A stretch of DNA of 64,000 nt from Micromonospora avicenniae. Its GTDB lineage: Bacteria; Actinomycetota; Actinomycetes; Mycobacteriales; Micromonosporaceae. This document shows, piece after piece, positions 26,039 to 36,479 of this stretch. The DNA lies in NCBI RefSeq assembly GCF_900156065.1, contig NZ_FTNF01000007.1, positions 124,001 to 188,000 of the forward strand, in the 5' to 3' direction. A program made the translations under genes and the position numbers. Under the pieces are notes generated by a model. It did not search any database and was not told the DNA's origin. It saw only the letters and a program-made list of their open reading frames with translations. Positions within the stretch are counted from its first letter, which is position 1. Each line of letters begins with the position of its first letter.

Positions 26039-26742
26039 GCGAGCACAGCGAGGGTGCCGGCGTCGACATCCGCGTGCTCGTCGTCGAGGACGAGGAGCTG
26101 ATCGCGGAGGCGCACCGCGCGTACACCGAACGGGTGCCCGGCTTCCGGGTGGTCGGGGTGGCGCACGACGCTCGGGAAGCGATGCGGGTGCTGCGGCGGA
26201 CCGGTCCGGACGCTGTCGACCTGGTGCTGCTCGATCTGCACCTGCCCGACGTGCCCGGCCTGGACGTATGCCGGGCGATGCGGGCCGCGGGCAGCGACGC
26301 GGACGTGCTCGCGGTGACCTCGGCCCGGGATCTGGCCATGGTCCGCGCCGCGGTGGCCCTCGGGGTGACCCACTACCTGCTGAAACCGTTCACGTTCGCC
26401 GCCTTCCGGGACAAGTTGGAGCGCTACGCCGAGTACCGGCGGCAGACCTCGGCGGGCGGCGCGGTGGCCGCCCAGCACGAGGTGGACCGGATGCTGGCCA
26501 CGCTGCGCGGGACGGCACCGGACACGCTGCCGAAGGGTCTCGTCGCGCAGACCCTCGACGTCGTGCTGGACGTGCTGCGCCGCCGGCCGGGGCTCTCCGC
26601 CTCCGAGGTCGCCGAGCAGACCGGCATGTCCCGGGTGACCGCCCGGCGCTACCTGGAGCACCTGGCCGACACCCGCCGGGTGACCCGGGTTCCCCGCTAC
26701 GGCACGCCCGGGCGTCCGGAGGTGGAGTACCGCCCGACCTGA
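26035..26742 (+). CDS. CitB/DcuR-type response regulator
   Basis: 235 residues. Receiver domain with EDEE near the N-terminus, phospho-acceptor in LVLLDLHLPDVPG, and LLKPF. The C-terminus is the DcuR/CitB helix-turn-helix: LSASEVAEQTGMSRVTARRY, then LEHLADTRRVTRVPRYGTPGRPEVEY. It pairs with the adjoining kinase and probably activates the symporter. The ATG at 26035 is in ATGA contact with a 27-residue bridging ORF. Confidence 0.92.
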   Translation: MSEHSEGAGVDIRVLVVEDEELIAEAHRAYTERVPGFRVVGVAHDAREAMRVLRRTGPDAVDLVLLDLHLPDVPGLDVCRAMRAAGSDADVLAVTSARDLAMVRAAVALGVTHYLLKPFTFAAFRDKLERYAEYRRQTSAGGAVAAQHEVDRMLATLRGTAPDTLPKGLVAQTLDVVLDVLRRRPGLSASEVAEQTGMSRVTARRYLEHLADTRRVTRVPRYGTPGRPEVEYRPT

Positions 26743-26896
26743 CCACCACCCACCGAACCCGGTGCGCGGGAGGTGCGACCCGAAACCGGACGGCGCATGC
26801 CGAAGTGCGACGGCAATGCGGCCCCGTTCGGCTGTCGGACCCGCCCGGCGGGCATGATCGGAGCAGCAGCCGGACCGCAGTGAGGAGGGACGACCC

Positions 26897-28141
26897 GTGC
26901 CGGACGCCGAGGAGCTGATCGACGACGCCGTGACGGCCGCGCGCGGCCGGGACGTACGCCTCGCCGAACGGCAGTTGGACCGGCTCGTGGTCGGCACGGG
27001 CGCGCCGGACGTGGACGCCGCGCTCCTGCGCCGGCTGGCCCGCGACGTGGGGCGGCTCTGGCCGCGCGGCTGGCAACCGGCCGACCTGGCCCGGCTCGCG
27101 GACCGCCGCCTCGGGCCGCGACCGGCCCGGCTGCTGCACGACGTGATGGCCGCACAGCGACGCGACCTGCCCGACCCGGTCCCGTCCTGGTGGGACGACC
27201 AGCTGCGGGAGTTGGACGCGCGGGTGTGGTGGGCGGACGACGGCGGGCACCTCGCCGCCTGGGCGGCGCGCGAGGGGATCGACCGGGTGACCGCGCTGCG
27301 GGAGGCGGTGGACGCGCTGGCGCTCGTGGTGGGACTGCCGCCGATCGCCGTGCTCCGTCCGCCACCGGGTTCGACGGCCGCCCGGGTGGTCACCGGCCCG
27401 GCTGGCGGTGGCAGCGGCTCCCGGATCCTGGATCGGGTCCGGGCGCTGCTCGCGAAGGCCGAGTCGACGACGTTCCCCGCCGAGGCCGAGGCGCTGACCG
27501 GCAAGGCCCAGGAGCTGATCGCCCGGCACAGCCTCGACGAGGCCCTGCTGGCGGCCGAAGCCCCCGGTCCCGACCTGCCGAGCGGGGTTCGGCTCGGCAC
27601 CGACGCCCCGTACGCCGGCGCGAAGGCGCTGCTGGTGCAGGAGGTGGCGGCGGCGAACGGGTGCGAGTCGGTCTGGTCGGACGACCTCGGCTTCGCCACC
27701 GTGCTCGGCTGGCCGGCCGAGCTGGCCGCCGTCGAACTGCTCTACACGTCGCTGCTGGTGCAGGCCACCGCCGCGATGCTCGCCGGCCGGGGCGAGCGGC
27801 GGGCGTCCGGCGGGCGGCGCACCCGCGGCTACGACGAGTCGTTCCTCAACGCGTTCGCGCTGCGGATCGGGGAGCGGCTGCGCGCCGCCACTGCGGCGGC
27901 GAACCGGCAGGCGGTGCAGGAGGCCGGCGCTGATCGGCTGCTGCCGGTGCTCGCCGCCCGGGGCGAGGCCGTCCGGGAGCGGTTCGAGACGCTCTTCCCC
28001 GGGGTCACCCGGGCCCGGCTGACCGTACGCGATGCGGAGGGCTGGGCCTCCGGCACGTCGGCGGCGGACCGGGCGACCCTCGATGTGGGCGACACCCCGC
28101 CGACCCGGCAGGTCCGTGGTGGCCGGCGGGGGCGCCGGTGA
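26897..28141 (+). CDS. DUF2786 domain protein
   Basis: 414 residues from a GTG with GAGGAGGGA upstream. The first 165 residues are helical and Arg/Trp rich (LWPRGWQPADLARLADRRLG). The DUF2786 motif RILDRVRALLAKAESTTFPA and EAEALTGKAQELIARHS lies at about 176-212. The rest (MLAGRGERR, RGYDESFLNAFALRIGERLR) is the usual companion region. The family occurs in bacteria and phages and has no proven function. Alone in its transcription unit. Confidence 0.8.
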   Translation: MPDAEELIDDAVTAARGRDVRLAERQLDRLVVGTGAPDVDAALLRRLARDVGRLWPRGWQPADLARLADRRLGPRPARLLHDVMAAQRRDLPDPVPSWWDDQLRELDARVWWADDGGHLAAWAAREGIDRVTALREAVDALALVVGLPPIAVLRPPPGSTAARVVTGPAGGGSGSRILDRVRALLAKAESTTFPAEAEALTGKAQELIARHSLDEALLAAEAPGPDLPSGVRLGTDAPYAGAKALLVQEVAAANGCESVWSDDLGFATVLGWPAELAAVELLYTSLLVQATAAMLAGRGERRASGGRRTRGYDESFLNAFALRIGERLRAATAAANRQAVQEAGADRLLPVLAARGEAVRERFETLFPGVTRARLTVRDAEGWASGTSAADRATLDVGDTPPTRQVRGGRRGRR

Positions 28142-28168
28142 GGCGACACCATCGCCAATGAGGCGCGG

Positions 28169-28184
28169 GGCTCGCCAACGAGCC
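28169..28184 (+). terminator. Weak stem-loop after DUF2786 gene
   Basis: GGCTCG-CCAA-CGAGCC, a 6-bp stem with tetraloop, 28 bases after the stop. Short but placed as expected for a terminator. Confidence 0.4.
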
Positions 28185-28327
28185 GGCGCGACCACCGGTG
28201 CGCCGACCGCCGACGGGTCGAGATTTCTGGGATTTTCTTCCCGTCGGTTGTCGGGAGCGGGGGGTCCGCTCCGACCTCTGGGTGAGCCGCGCCGACCACG
28301 GGCGCGGCCGGGACGTGAGGAGCGGTC

Positions 28328-28693
28328 GTGAAGTACATGCTGTTGATCTGGAACCGGCCCGGTTTCGTCGAGGAGCTCTCCGAGCAGGAGCGGGTGAGGC
28401 TCTTCGGCGAGGTGGACGAGATCATGAAGGAACTCTCCGAGTCCGGCGAGCTGATCGGCGGGCAGGCGCTGGCCGACCCTTCGCAGTCGCGTACGGTCCG
28501 GCTGGCCGGCGGGCATCCGGAGGTCGTCGACGGCCCGTTCATGGAGAGCAAGGAACAGTTCGCCGGCTACCTGGCCGTCGACTGCGACACCCCGGAGCGG
28601 GCCGCGGAGATCGCCCGCCGCTGGCCGGACGTGCGCTACGGCGGTGCCCTGGAGATCCGCCCGATCATGGACGAGGCCGGGACGGAGATGTGA
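28328..28693 (+). CDS. YCII/DGPF-domain protein
   Basis: 121 residues, one YCII-related domain: MKYMLLIWNRPGF, a central helix, LADPSQSRTVRL, and the signature VVDGPFMESKEQFAGYLAVD. DGPF proteins are dimeric ferredoxin-like folds with a proposed His/Asp active site. They are the regular neighbours of ECF42 sigma factors and are thought to work with them. The TGA overlaps the GTG of the sigma-factor gene (GTGA). Confidence 0.9.
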   Translation: MKYMLLIWNRPGFVEELSEQERVRLFGEVDEIMKELSESGELIGGQALADPSQSRTVRLAGGHPEVVDGPFMESKEQFAGYLAVDCDTPERAAEIARRWPDVRYGGALEIRPIMDEAGTEM

Positions 28694-29964
28694 TCTCCGG
28701 GTCGCGCGGGGTCGAGGAACTGCTGCGCACTCTGGCGCCGCAGGTCCTCGGCCTGCTCGTCCGCCGGCACGGCCAGTTCGACAGGTGCGAGGACGCGGTG
28801 CAGGAGGCGCTGCTCGCCGCGGCCCTGCAGTGGCCTGAGCAGGGAGTGCCGGAGAACCCGCGCGCCTGGCTGCTCACCGTCGCCACCCGCCGGCTCACCG
28901 ACGAGTGGCGCAGCGAACGCGCCCGCCGGGACCGCGAGGTCGCCGTGGCCGTACGCGAGCCGGCGTACGCCGCGGTCGCCCCGGCGGCCGACGCGGAGCC
29001 GCCGGCCGGCGACGACACGTTGCGTCTGCTGTTCCTCTGCTGCCATCCGGCGCTGGCCCGGTCGGCGCAGGTGGCGTTGACCTTGCGCGCGGTGGGCGGG
29101 CTCACCACCGCGCAGATCGCCCGCGCGTTCCTGGTCCCCGAGGCGACGATGAGCCAGCGCATCCGCCGGGCCAAGCAGCGGATCGAGGCGACCGGCGCGA
29201 AGTTCACCATGCCGTCGGCGGCCGAGCGGGACGAGCGGCTGGGCGCCGTCCGCCAGGTGCTCTACCTGATCTTCAACGAGGGGTACACCGCCTCCAGCGG
29301 CCCGGACCTGCACCGGGCCGAGCTGACCGGCGAGGCGATCCGGCTGACCCGGATGCTGCACGCGCTGCTGCCCGACGACGGTGAGGTGACCGGCCTGCTC
29401 GCGTTGATGTTGCTCACCGACTCGCACCGGGCCGCACGGCTGGGCCCGGGTGGGGAGCTCGTGCCGCTGGCCGAGCAGGACCGCACCCGGTGGGACCGGG
29501 CGGCCATCGAGGAGGGCGTCGCACTGATCACCGAGTCGCTGACCTGGTCACCGCCGGGGCCGTACCAGCTCCAGGCGGCGATCGCCGCGGTGCACTCCGA
29601 AGCGCCGTCGGCGGCCGAGACCGACTGGCCGCAGATCGTCGCGCTCTACCGGCTGCTCGCCCGGATCGCGCCGAACCCGATGGTCACCCTGAACCAGGCG
29701 GTCGCCGTGGCGATGGTCGACGGGCCCCGGGCGGGGCTCGCCATGCTCGAACCGCTCGACGAGGACGAGCGCACCGCGGCACACCATCGGGTCGCGGCTG
29801 TCCGCGCCCACCTGCTGGAGCTGGCCGGCGAGCCCGGTCCGGCACGCGCGGCGTACCTCGATGCGGCGCGGGCCACCACCAGCCTTCCCGAACGTCGCTA
29901 CCTGGAACTACGGGCCGCCCGGCTCGTGGTGGTCGACGACCAACCCCGAAGGACGGATCAATGA
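28690..29964 (+). CDS. ECF42-type sigma factor with C-terminal extension
   Basis: 424 residues. Region 2 (LGLLVRRHGQFDRCEDAVQE, PENPRAWLLTVATRRLTDEW) and region 4 (ALTLRAVGGLTTAQIARAFL, ATMSQRIRRAKQRIEATGAK) are followed by a roughly 220-residue helical, TPR-like extension (RQVLYLIFNEGYTASSG, LIFNEGY being typical; NPMVTLNQAVAVAMVDGP). This is the ECF42 group, controlled through the C-terminal domain rather than a classical anti-sigma factor. It is the middle gene of a coupled YCII-sigma-RibD-like operon. Overlaps of four bases on both sides are seen. Confidence 0.92.
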   Translation: MISGSRGVEELLRTLAPQVLGLLVRRHGQFDRCEDAVQEALLAAALQWPEQGVPENPRAWLLTVATRRLTDEWRSERARRDREVAVAVREPAYAAVAPAADAEPPAGDDTLRLLFLCCHPALARSAQVALTLRAVGGLTTAQIARAFLVPEATMSQRIRRAKQRIEATGAKFTMPSAAERDERLGAVRQVLYLIFNEGYTASSGPDLHRAELTGEAIRLTRMLHALLPDDGEVTGLLALMLLTDSHRAARLGPGGELVPLAEQDRTRWDRAAIEEGVALITESLTWSPPGPYQLQAAIAAVHSEAPSAAETDWPQIVALYRLLARIAPNPMVTLNQAVAVAMVDGPRAGLAMLEPLDEDERTAAHHRVAAVRAHLLELAGEPGPARAAYLDAARATTSLPERRYLELRAARLVVVDDQPRRTDQ

Positions 29965-30596
29965 GCACGGTGACCAGCCAACTGTCGATCTCGCTGGACG
30001 GCTATGTGGCCGGGCCCGAGCAGAGCCTCCGGGATCCACTCGGTCGGGGCGGCGAGCAACTGCACGAGTGGGTCTACGGCCTCGATGCCTGGCGGGCACA
30101 GCACGGGTTGTCCGGTGGCGAGGGTGGAGTGGACTCGGAGGTCGTGGAGGAGATGACCCGCGATGTCGGCGCGTACGTCATGGGACGGCGCATGTTCGGC
30201 GGCGGTGACGGGCCGTGGGACGAGACGTGGCGCGGCTGGTGGGGCGAGGAGCCTCCCTTCCACACGCCGGTCTTCGTGCTCACCCACCATCCGCGCGAGC
30301 CGCTGCCGATGGCCGGCGGTACGACGTTCCGGTTCGTCACCGACGGCGTCCACTCGGCGCTCGAGCAGGCGCGCGAGGTGGCGGGCGACCGGAAGGTGGC
30401 GATCGGCGGCGGGGCCAGCACGGTCCGGCAGTACCTGGCCGCCGGCCTGCTCGACACCCTTCAGCTGCACATCGTCCCGGTCGTTCTGGGCAACGGCGAG
30501 CGCCTCTTCACCGGCCTCGACGATCTGCGGCTCGAACAGGCGGCGGCAGTCGCCGGGCCGACCGTCACCCACGTGACGTATCGGGTGCTGCGCTGA
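29961..30596 (+). CDS. Dihydrofolate reductase/RibD-C-like protein
   Basis: 211 residues. MSTVTSQLSISLDGYVAGPE is the typical start of the RibD C-terminal (DHFR-like) family; YVMGRRMFGGG, FVLTHHPREP and KVAIGGGASTVRQYLAAGLL (NADPH-binding) follow, then LDTLQLHIVPVVLGNGERLF. Members are reductases with unknown small substrates. It is the last gene of the YCII-ECF42 operon and overlaps the sigma gene by four bases, so it may belong to that regulon. Confidence 0.88.
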   Translation: MSTVTSQLSISLDGYVAGPEQSLRDPLGRGGEQLHEWVYGLDAWRAQHGLSGGEGGVDSEVVEEMTRDVGAYVMGRRMFGGGDGPWDETWRGWWGEEPPFHTPVFVLTHHPREPLPMAGGTTFRFVTDGVHSALEQAREVAGDRKVAIGGGASTVRQYLAAGLLDTLQLHIVPVVLGNGERLFTGLDDLRLEQAAAVAGPTVTHVTYRVLR

Positions 30597-30597
30597 C

Positions 30598-30645
30598 CCG
30601 GAGGCGTCCGGCCGGTGGACCGATCCGGTGGCCGGACGCCTCCGG
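30598..30645. terminator. Bidirectional stem-loop terminator
   Basis: Perfect 16-bp stem (CCGGAGGCGTCCGGCC with complement at 30630-30645), 16-base loop, between the convergent RibD-like and hydrolase genes. Confidence 0.8.
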
Positions 30646-30649
30646 TGGA

Positions 30650-32119
30650 TCAGGCGGTCGGGTCCACCGCGGGGCAGCGGGCACCCTGTTCCGGCACCAC
30701 CTCGTCGAGCAGGTACCGGTCCACCGCGCGGGACACGCAGGAGCTCGTCGTGTAGCTGCCGTGCCCCCAGCCCTCGTACGTCAGCAGCAAACCGTGTCGT
30801 CCGAGCTGGCGGGAAACGTTGGTCGCCCAGTTGTAGCCGCTGGCCGGGTCGTGCCGGGTGCCGGCGAGCAGCAGCGGCACGTCGGTGCGGACTCGGAGAC
30901 GGTGCTGCGGGTTCGCGACCGGGGTCGGCGTGCCCAGGCAGGTCGAGAGCGCGAAGACGGCCTGGGGATACCGCAGGTCGGGCGCGAGCCGGGCGAGCCG
31001 GCGCAGGTGGCCGGCGTACTCCCGGTAGTCGCGGACCGGCAGTGACCAGTCCTGGCAGAAGACCGCGAAGGGGTACGGGCTGACCGAGGTGCCCGTCGTG
31101 GTGCTCGGCGCGGCGACCGGAGCCGGTAGGTTCGACTCCATGGTCCGGATGTCCTCCGCCAGCCCCGGCCAGTCCGGGCCGTAGAACGCCCGCTGTGCGA
31201 GCCGACTGAGCAAGAACGGGCTCAGCGGCGCGCCGGGGCGATCGGGGTCGGTGAGTTCGCCCCGCTCGGCGCGGGACCAGAGGCTGGCCCAGACGGCGCG
31301 AACGTTCCGCCCGTGCAGCGCGCACTTCTCGGCGGTCGCGCACCAGGCGACGAACTCGTCGAACGAGTCCTGGGCGGTGACCGCCTGGGTGTCCAGGAAC
31401 GATCGGGTGGCGTGGCTGTGGTCGACGGTGCTCTCCAGCACCATGGCCCGTACCCGGTGCGGGAACAGCTCGGCGTACTGGAGGCCGAGCAGGGTTCCGT
31501 ACGAGCTGCCGTGGAAGGTCAGCCGGCGCTCGCCCAGGGCGGCCCGGATCGCGTCCAGGTCCCGGGCCGCACTGATCGTGTCCACGTGGTCGACGAGCGG
31601 CCCGGTCCGCGTTCGGCAGTCGGCGCGCAGCCGCTCGTTGCCGGCCAGGGTGGCGGCGAATTGCGCCTGGTCGGCGATCACCTGGGGTTGCGCGGCGAGC
31701 AGGCTGGTGGCGCAGACGACCGGATGACTGCGGCCGGTGCCGCGCGGGTCGAAGCTCACGATGTCGAACCGGCGGCGCAGATCGTCACTGAACCGGGCGA
31801 CACCGGTCACCACGCGGTCCACGCCGCTGTCGCCCGGTCCACCGGGACCGAACACCAGTGCGCCCGTGCGGGCTCCCGGGCCGGTGGCGGACCGCCGGGC
31901 GAGCGCCAGGTCGAACCGCTCGCCGTCCGGGTGGTCCCAGTCGACCGGGACGGACAGCGTCCCGCACTCGGCGGTGGCGTCCTGCTCGCAGGGCTGCCAG
32001 GTGATGGTCGAACGTGGTGCGGGCGGGGCCGCCGCGGCCGGCGGGCCGCCGACACCGACCAGCGCGACGACCGTCGCGACCGCCGGCGCCCAGCCGACGG
32101 ATTTGCGTACGCGCAGCAC
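30650..32119 (-). CDS. Secreted alpha/beta hydrolase, tripeptidyl-aminopeptidase-like
   Basis: 489 residues from a GTG. A signal peptide (VLRVRKSVGWAPAVATVVAL to about AAAAPPAP) indicates export. The fold shows GALVFGPGGPGDSG (oxyanion region), SFDPRGTGRSHPV, nucleophile elbow HGSSYGTLLGL, LLLAGTRHDPAS (acid) and GWGHGSYT (His). The C-terminal TAP-like segment with VFALSTCLG is characteristic of SlpD/SlpE and related actinomycete peptidases that release N-terminal tripeptides. Single gene with a terminator against the ECF42 operon. Confidence 0.88.
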   Translation of the reverse strand: MLRVRKSVGWAPAVATVVALVGVGGPPAAAAPPAPRSTITWQPCEQDATAECGTLSVPVDWDHPDGERFDLALARRSATGPGARTGALVFGPGGPGDSGVDRVVTGVARFSDDLRRRFDIVSFDPRGTGRSHPVVCATSLLAAQPQVIADQAQFAATLAGNERLRADCRTRTGPLVDHVDTISAARDLDAIRAALGERRLTFHGSSYGTLLGLQYAELFPHRVRAMVLESTVDHSHATRSFLDTQAVTAQDSFDEFVAWCATAEKCALHGRNVRAVWASLWSRAERGELTDPDRPGAPLSPFLLSRLAQRAFYGPDWPGLAEDIRTMESNLPAPVAAPSTTTGTSVSPYPFAVFCQDWSLPVRDYREYAGHLRRLARLAPDLRYPQAVFALSTCLGTPTPVANPQHRLRVRTDVPLLLAGTRHDPASGYNWATNVSRQLGRHGLLLTYEGWGHGSYTTSSCVSRAVDRYLLDEVVPEQGARCPAVDPTA

Positions 32120-32286
32120 GAGATGTTGTCCTCTCCTCGACGGGGCATTGCGGGAAGAACTCGCCCGTGGGCGAGGCGGTGCTGCTTCCACCCGGGCCGT
32201 CGAGTTGCCTCTCGACGGCCCGGGGCATCAGGCCGGGCTGGCTGGACTCCTGTCGAAGTCCCCCGGGGAGCCGCATGGAACAGGGG

Positions 32287-32565
32287 CTAGTCGACGTCCC
32301 GCAGGACACGTTCCAGCGTGGTCATCCGGTCCTCCATCGACCCCAGCCGGCCGTTCAGCGCGGCCAGCAGGCGCTCGTTGCTCTCCTGGAGCCGGACCGC
32401 CGTCTCGGCGAGGTGGCGGTACTCCTCCTCGTGAGCCGCGGCGAACCGGGCCCGCCGGGTCTTGCCGAACTGCACCACGGTCACCGTGATCACGCTGATG
32501 AGCAGGGCGAATATCCCGATCGCCCCGACCACCTCGGTCCAGTCGTGGTCGCTCATGCCGGTCAC
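32287..32565 (-). CDS. Small membrane protein with coiled coil
   Basis: 92 residues, or 89 if the ATG at 32556 is used. One N-terminal membrane helix (VVGAIGIFALLISVITVTVV) then a long amphipathic helix (HLAETAVRLQESNERLLAAL, RMTTLERVLRDVD) typical of a coiled coil. The GTG overlaps the stop of the ArsR-like gene (GTGA). The regulator plus coiled-coil membrane protein pair looks like a stable two-gene unit; no function known. Confidence 0.75.
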   Translation of the reverse strand: MTGMSDHDWTEVVGAIGIFALLISVITVTVVQFGKTRRARFAAAHEEEYRHLAETAVRLQESNERLLAALNGRLGSMEDRMTTLERVLRDVD

Positions 32566-32909
32566 CGCTCGGCTTCGTGCGGGTCGATGGTGTCCGGCGG
32601 GGTCAGCGTCCGGGCCGCGTCCGCGATGCTGTCCGGGGTGAGCCGGAGCACGAACGGTTTCACCTCGTAGTACTTCATTGCCTTCCCGTCCTCCGACAAC
32701 TCCAGCTGGGCGGACACGAGGCCGGCCGCCGTCAGCTTCCGCAGGTGAACCTGCAGCAGCGCACGGCTGATCCCGAGATCCCGGGCGAGGCGACTGACGT
32801 ACGCCCGCTCCTGGGCCAGCGCGGCGATCACCCGGATCCGGTGTGGATTGGCCAGGGTGCCGAGCACCCGGACCAGGTCGTCCCCCGACAGCGGTGGGTC
32901 ATCGCTCAT
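32562..32909 (-). CDS. ArsR-type winged-helix regulator
   Basis: 115 residues. Helix-turn-helix: LVRVLGTLANPHRIRVIAAL, RAYVSRLARDLGISRALLQV, HLRKLTAAGLVSAQLELSED. The wing and YYEVKPFVLRLTPDSI follow. No metal-binding Cys cluster is seen, so it is not a classic metal sensor. ATG at 32909 has AAGGG seven bases upstream. A 12-base palindrome lies just before the start and may be its own operator. Confidence 0.85.
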   Translation of the reverse strand: MSDDPPLSGDDLVRVLGTLANPHRIRVIAALAQERAYVSRLARDLGISRALLQVHLRKLTAAGLVSAQLELSEDGKAMKYYEVKPFVLRLTPDSIADAARTLTPPDTIDPHEAER

Positions 32910-32918
32910 GACGAGCCC

Positions 32919-32930
32919 TTGCACATGCAA
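32919..32930. promoter_or_regulatory. Candidate autoregulatory operator
   Basis: TTGCA-CA-TGCAA, a perfect inverted repeat ten bases upstream of the ArsR-type start, in a locally A+T-richer stretch. Confidence 0.4.
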
Positions 32931-33035
32931 AGAGAAGTTAGCGGGTCAACGTCGACGGCGAACAGCCTCGGCCCGGCGATCGAGGGTGAAGTCAGGGTTG
33001 GCCCCCAGGGGTGACGGCGGAACAGCCGGGCCGTT

Positions 33036-33530
33036 TCAGGGGCGGCAGTCCCGCATGAGGTTCGCCGGGATGGCGGTGAAGGTGTCGTCGAGCCAGGCGG
33101 CAGGACGGACGGCCCGGGCACCGGCATCGATCTGGTCGGCGGTCGAGGTGACCAGCGTCCTGATCTCGCGATCCTCCGCTCGGCGAGCCTGGCCGCGCAC
33201 CTGGTCGGCCAGCTCGGCGAGGGTGCGGCGGAGTTGGGCGCTGATCTGCTCGCCGGTCAACTCACGCTTGGTCGCCGCGGTCGAATCCGCCGAGATCTTC
33301 TGGCTGGCGGCGATGATGAGCCGGTTGACGGCCTGGCACACCTCGACGGTGTTGGCGGCGGTCACCGGCGAAGGGCTCGTGGTGGCCGCCGGAACGCTCG
33401 TCGTACTCGGGAGGGGCTTCTTCGACGCCGGGTCACCGGACTCCGTTCCGGGCGCCTGGCACCCGGCGAGCAGCGCTACCAGCAGGGCCGCGACGACGGC
33501 TCTCCAGCCGGTCGACGTGGGCTGGGACAT
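33036..33530 (-). CDS. Putative lipoprotein
   Basis: 164 residues from ATG at 33530 with GGGAGAGG upstream. MSQPTSTGWRAVVAALLVAL followed by LAGC is a lipoprotein signal with lipobox, so the mature protein should be anchored outside the membrane. A Ser/Thr/Pro-rich linker follows, then a helical domain (CQAVNRLIIAASQKISADST, TLAELADQVRGQARRAEDRE) ending in MRDCRP. Two Cys flank the domain and could form a disulfide. No family recognised. Confidence 0.8.
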   Translation of the reverse strand: MSQPTSTGWRAVVAALLVALLAGCQAPGTESGDPASKKPLPSTTSVPAATTSPSPVTAANTVEVCQAVNRLIIAASQKISADSTAATKRELTGEQISAQLRRTLAELADQVRGQARRAEDREIRTLVTSTADQIDAGARAVRPAAWLDDTFTAIPANLMRDCRP

Positions 33531-33694
33531 CGTCCTCTCCCGTCCGTGGTTGGCGTCCCCCGCTCGACCCGTCCGCGCGTACCTCGCCCTGCCAACGATC
33601 CGACGCCGGGCCAGGACACGTCGGCCCGCAGCCCTTCCAGGCACCCGGCGGCTACCGCAGCGCTTCCGGAACCGGCCGGCGTCCGCCAGAGCCT

Positions 33695-33771
33695 TGATCG
33701 ACTCGGGCTCATTGAAATCGGGGTGTCGGGATGCGGCGGATGCCGCGACTTCAGGGACGTCGAGTCGATCA
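33695..33771. repeat. 77-base palindromic element (GATCGACTCGGG family)
   Basis: Terminal inverted repeats TGATCGACTCG and CGAGTCGATCA are perfect over 11 bp; the inside pairs further (GAAATCG with CGACTTC, one mismatch). The left half matches 11520-11552. Size and terminal repeats suggest a REP/MITE-like element. Confidence 0.7.
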
Positions 33772-33848
33772 CCCGCTCAGCGCACCCCAGGCCGACGGCA
33801 CCCGCGCCAACGGCACGCCGGGCAGGCCGCACGCCCGGGCCGACGGCA

Positions 33849-33878
33849 ACGCCGGGCCGGTGGCGACCGGCCCGGCGT
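33849..33878 (-). terminator. Stem-loop terminator of csbD gene
   Basis: ACGCCGGGCCGGT / ACCGGCCCGGCGT, 13 bp with a GGCG loop, 15 bases after the stop. Confidence 0.75.
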
Positions 33879-33893
33879 GCGGTACGAGACACG

Positions 33894-34067
33894 TCAGCTC
33901 TTGAACGCGTCCTTCACCTTCTCGCCGGCCTGCTTGAGGTTCGCGGCGGCCTGGTCGTTGCGGCCCTCGGCCTCCAGCCGTTCGTCGTCGGTGGCCCGGC
34001 CCGCGTGCTCCTTGACCTTGCCAGTCGCGTCCTCGGTCGCGTTACGGATCTTGTCATCGATACCCAT
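33894..34067 (-). CDS. CsbD-family stress protein
   Basis: 57 residues: MGIDDKIRNATEDATGKVKE, then HAGRATDDERLEAEGRND and NLKQAGEKVKDAFKS. This is the CsbD pattern, small hydrophilic proteins induced by general stress. ATG at 34067 follows GGGAGG. A GGTT...GGGTAG arrangement upstream resembles a stress sigma promoter. Confidence 0.88.
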   Translation of the reverse strand: MGIDDKIRNATEDATGKVKEHAGRATDDERLEAEGRNDQAAANLKQAGEKVKDAFKS

Positions 34068-34091
34068 GACGAACCTCCCGTGCAAGACGTC

Positions 34092-34116
34092 GCTACCCCC
34101 GCACAGGTACCCAACC
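34092..34116 (-). promoter_or_regulatory. Possible sigma-B-like promoter for csbD gene
   Basis: On the minus strand GGTT is followed after about 14 bases by GGGTAG, close to the GTTT/GGGTA pattern of actinobacterial general-stress sigma factors, 25 bases before the csbD start. Weak match. Confidence 0.3.
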
Positions 34117-34203
34117 CACCCGCGGCCCAACCGCCCCCGAAGTGCGTCGATCACGAGGTCGACGGTGCCGCCGACCTCGTGATCGATGCCTCGGGCGTGG
34201 TGC

Positions 34204-36468
<2,265 letters not shown>

Positions 36469-36479
36469 CACGGCTCCCG

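Larger units (their letters stand above)
33531..33893. other. Intergenic region with palindromic element
   Basis: 363 bases without a gene I can support. It contains the lipoprotein promoter side, a 77-base palindromic element at 33695-33771 and the csbD terminator at 33849-33878. Confidence 0.6.
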
